A DNA stretch of 64,000 nt, taken from Sipunculus nudus (taxonomy: Eukaryota; Annelida; Sipuncula; Golfingiida; Sipunculidae). The first letter of the stretch is position 1. Every line of letters begins with the position of its first letter. The stretch spans positions 109,846,142-109,910,141 of the forward strand of contig CM049306.1 in NCBI GenBank assembly GCA_026874595.1, in the 5' to 3' direction. The notes beneath the pieces were generated by a model. The model ran no database searches, was not told the origin of the DNA, and saw only the letters and a list, made by a program, of their open reading frames with translations. A program made the position numbers and the translations under genes. Below are positions 62,759 through 64,000 of this stretch, in pieces.

Positions 62759-63014
62759 TGTTAGCTGTTCTTTTTGTGGTAAAATAGGCCATGTGGCCCG
62801 TGTATGTCGCAACGCTAAAACTACTCCTAAAACTGTACGGTTTGATAGAGTAATGTTTAAATAGGATATAACGCCTGATCCTGAACTGGACCGTAGCGCT
62901 TTAAAACAAAATTCTCCATCAATCAGTAGACATAACCGTCCTCTGAACCAGGTCCTTAGAGACCCCGATATCAAATGTCCCCATATTTTAGTCAATCTTC
63001 AAAATAACATATAA
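62759..63014 (+). pseudogene. Ty3/gypsy-type gag, 3' fragment with the second zinc knuckle
   Basis: Immediately after the element, the frame NVSCSFCGKIGHVARVC gives a canonical knuckle C-x2-C-x4-H-x4-C. This pairs with the first knuckle at 58,916-58,954. It then reads TTPKTVRFDRVMFK to a TAG at 62,862-62,864. The same frame stays open for another 49 codons to TAATAA at 63,012. The TAG may be an inactivating mutation or the natural end of gag. The protease frame that follows is offset by +1 relative to this one. Confidence 0.75.
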
Positions 63015-63018
63015 TAAT

Positions 63019-63978
63019 TTGGTTACAGCTACAGTTAATTCCCTCCAAGTCCAATGTTTATTAGACACGGGAGCTCAAGTCTCTTGTATTGATTGGCATA
63101 CGATACAAAATCTAAACAACAGGGGTACTATTCCGGTTAATCCAGTAAACATTTCATATGTAAAAGGGATCGGAAATATCCATGTTAAAGTTATGGGTCA
63201 GGTTGATTTAACTCTTAAATTGGGGGAATTCAGTACCACACATTCCTTTCTGGTCTTAACATTTAGTAGTGTACCCATAATATTAGGTACGGATTATTTA
63301 CAGAAGTACCAAGCCCAAATTGATTTTTCTCATAATGTTCTCTCCTTAATGAATGGTAAATATCACATTCCACTGTGTAGTAAGGGACGGCCCTCTAATC
63401 ACTCGTATCTCAGAGTTGCGATTAATACTACCTGTCAACCGCTCACAGAAACAATATTACCTGTTTATACTCCGGATCCATACTTCTCGGATACCATTGG
63501 CCAGGTCATTCCTCTTAGCTTATTAAGAAAGTCGAAACGATTAGCTGGGGCGTATAGCATCAATACCTTAACCAATTCAAAAACTGTCATGCGTGTTATG
63601 AATCCTCATACCAAACCAATTAAACTCTCACAGGGTTATCCAATTGCCTCATTCCGTTTACTTTCACCCACATCTGACGCATTCACCATTATCGATCGCC
63701 AAGTCAGTATGGACATTAATCAGGTTAGTGCTAGTAATACCAATGAGGATAACGAGAAGGAATATTATAAAATAGCCCAATCCTTAAACTTCAACTTAGA
63801 AGGAACAGAATTAAATGAACAGGAAAGATATAAATTACTGGCATTTTTAGGCTCAAATCGGGACATTTTTGCTACTAATATTAATGAATTAGGATGTACA
63901 AATGTATTCTCTCATTCAATCGATACTGGTGATGAAACTCCCATTCGACTGGCCCCATACAGAGTAAGCCCCACTTAA
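63019..63978 (+). pseudogene. Ty3/gypsy-type pol, protease and start of reverse transcriptase
   Basis: The open frame shows a retropepsin-type protease. LLDTGAQVSCID carries the catalytic D-T-G (Asp codon 63,064-63,066), a glycine-rich flap segment GIGNIHVKVMG follows at residues 50-60, and IILGTDYL at 87-94 is the second conserved protease motif. A linker follows, and near the end HSIDTGDETPIRLAPYRVSP matches the usual entry of the Ty3/gypsy reverse transcriptase domain. The frame meets TAA at 63,976-63,978 exactly where the domain should continue. The same frame is open again to the window edge, so this looks like a point nonsense change. No ATG start is needed if pol is made by frameshifting. 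The first in-frame codon here is TTG. Confidence 0.85.
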
Positions 63979-64000
63979 AAGGCTGAAATAGATAGGCAAG
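63979..64000 (+). pseudogene. Continuation of the reverse transcriptase region, cut by window end
   Basis: The last 22 bases stay open in the pol frame and read KAEIDRQ, which fits the usual sequence context just before the first reverse transcriptase block. The remainder, including integrase and any 3' LTR, would be to the right. Confidence 0.6.

Overview
The window is animal nuclear DNA. It has spliced exons of a reelin-like gene, a long satellite array, and layered transposon remains (hAT, LINE, Ty3/gypsy-type LTR element), with no bacterial gene structure. The dispersed repeats (palindromic AGCTCAG ends followed by GTCC-rich tracts, GGTGGCGCCACC modules, AGGTCA-rich modules) and the general style suggest a mollusc or another lophotrochozoan. 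That placement is inference; nothing here identifies a species. LAYOUT: (1) 1-41,062 is one uninterrupted tandem array of a 72-bp monomer, about 570 copies, open at the left edge. Because 72 is a multiple of 3, both strands carry long repetitive ORFs that I do not regard as genes. Indel markers show that the array is a mosaic of large near-identical duplications at offsets of 16,795, 12,382, 2,802, 2,532, 864 and 810 bp. (2) 41,086-45,136 holds the last three coding exons of a reelin-like gene on the + strand. The array lies in the preceding intron and stops about 24 bp before the exon. The final intron carries a 2.5-kb repetitive element, and a short 3' UTR follows with an AATAAA signal at 45,471. 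(3) 45,590-51,795 is a 6.2-kb non-coding composite element with inverted, hairpin-like ends, filled with degenerate tandem modules. (4) 52,131-57,771 is a decayed hAT DNA transposon with terminal inverted repeats, an imperfect 8-bp target duplication and a broken BED-finger transposase on the - strand. Its interior holds tandem modules rich in nuclear-receptor-type half-sites and a 5'-truncated LINE tail. (5) 58,424-64,000 is a broken Ty3/gypsy-type retrotransposon (gag, protease, start of reverse transcriptase) on the + strand. It is split between its two zinc knuckles by a 3.8-kb element that is the inverted sister of the one in the reelin intron. HOW THE PARTS RELATE: the only host gene I can support is the reelin 3' end. 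Everything else is repeat or mobile DNA that has accumulated in and just downstream of it. The two inverted sister elements (42,426-44,894 and 58,959-62,758) bracket the terminal reelin exon, so recombination between them could invert it. The array, if it is an intron as the splice site implies, would be transcribed in full in the pre-mRNA.
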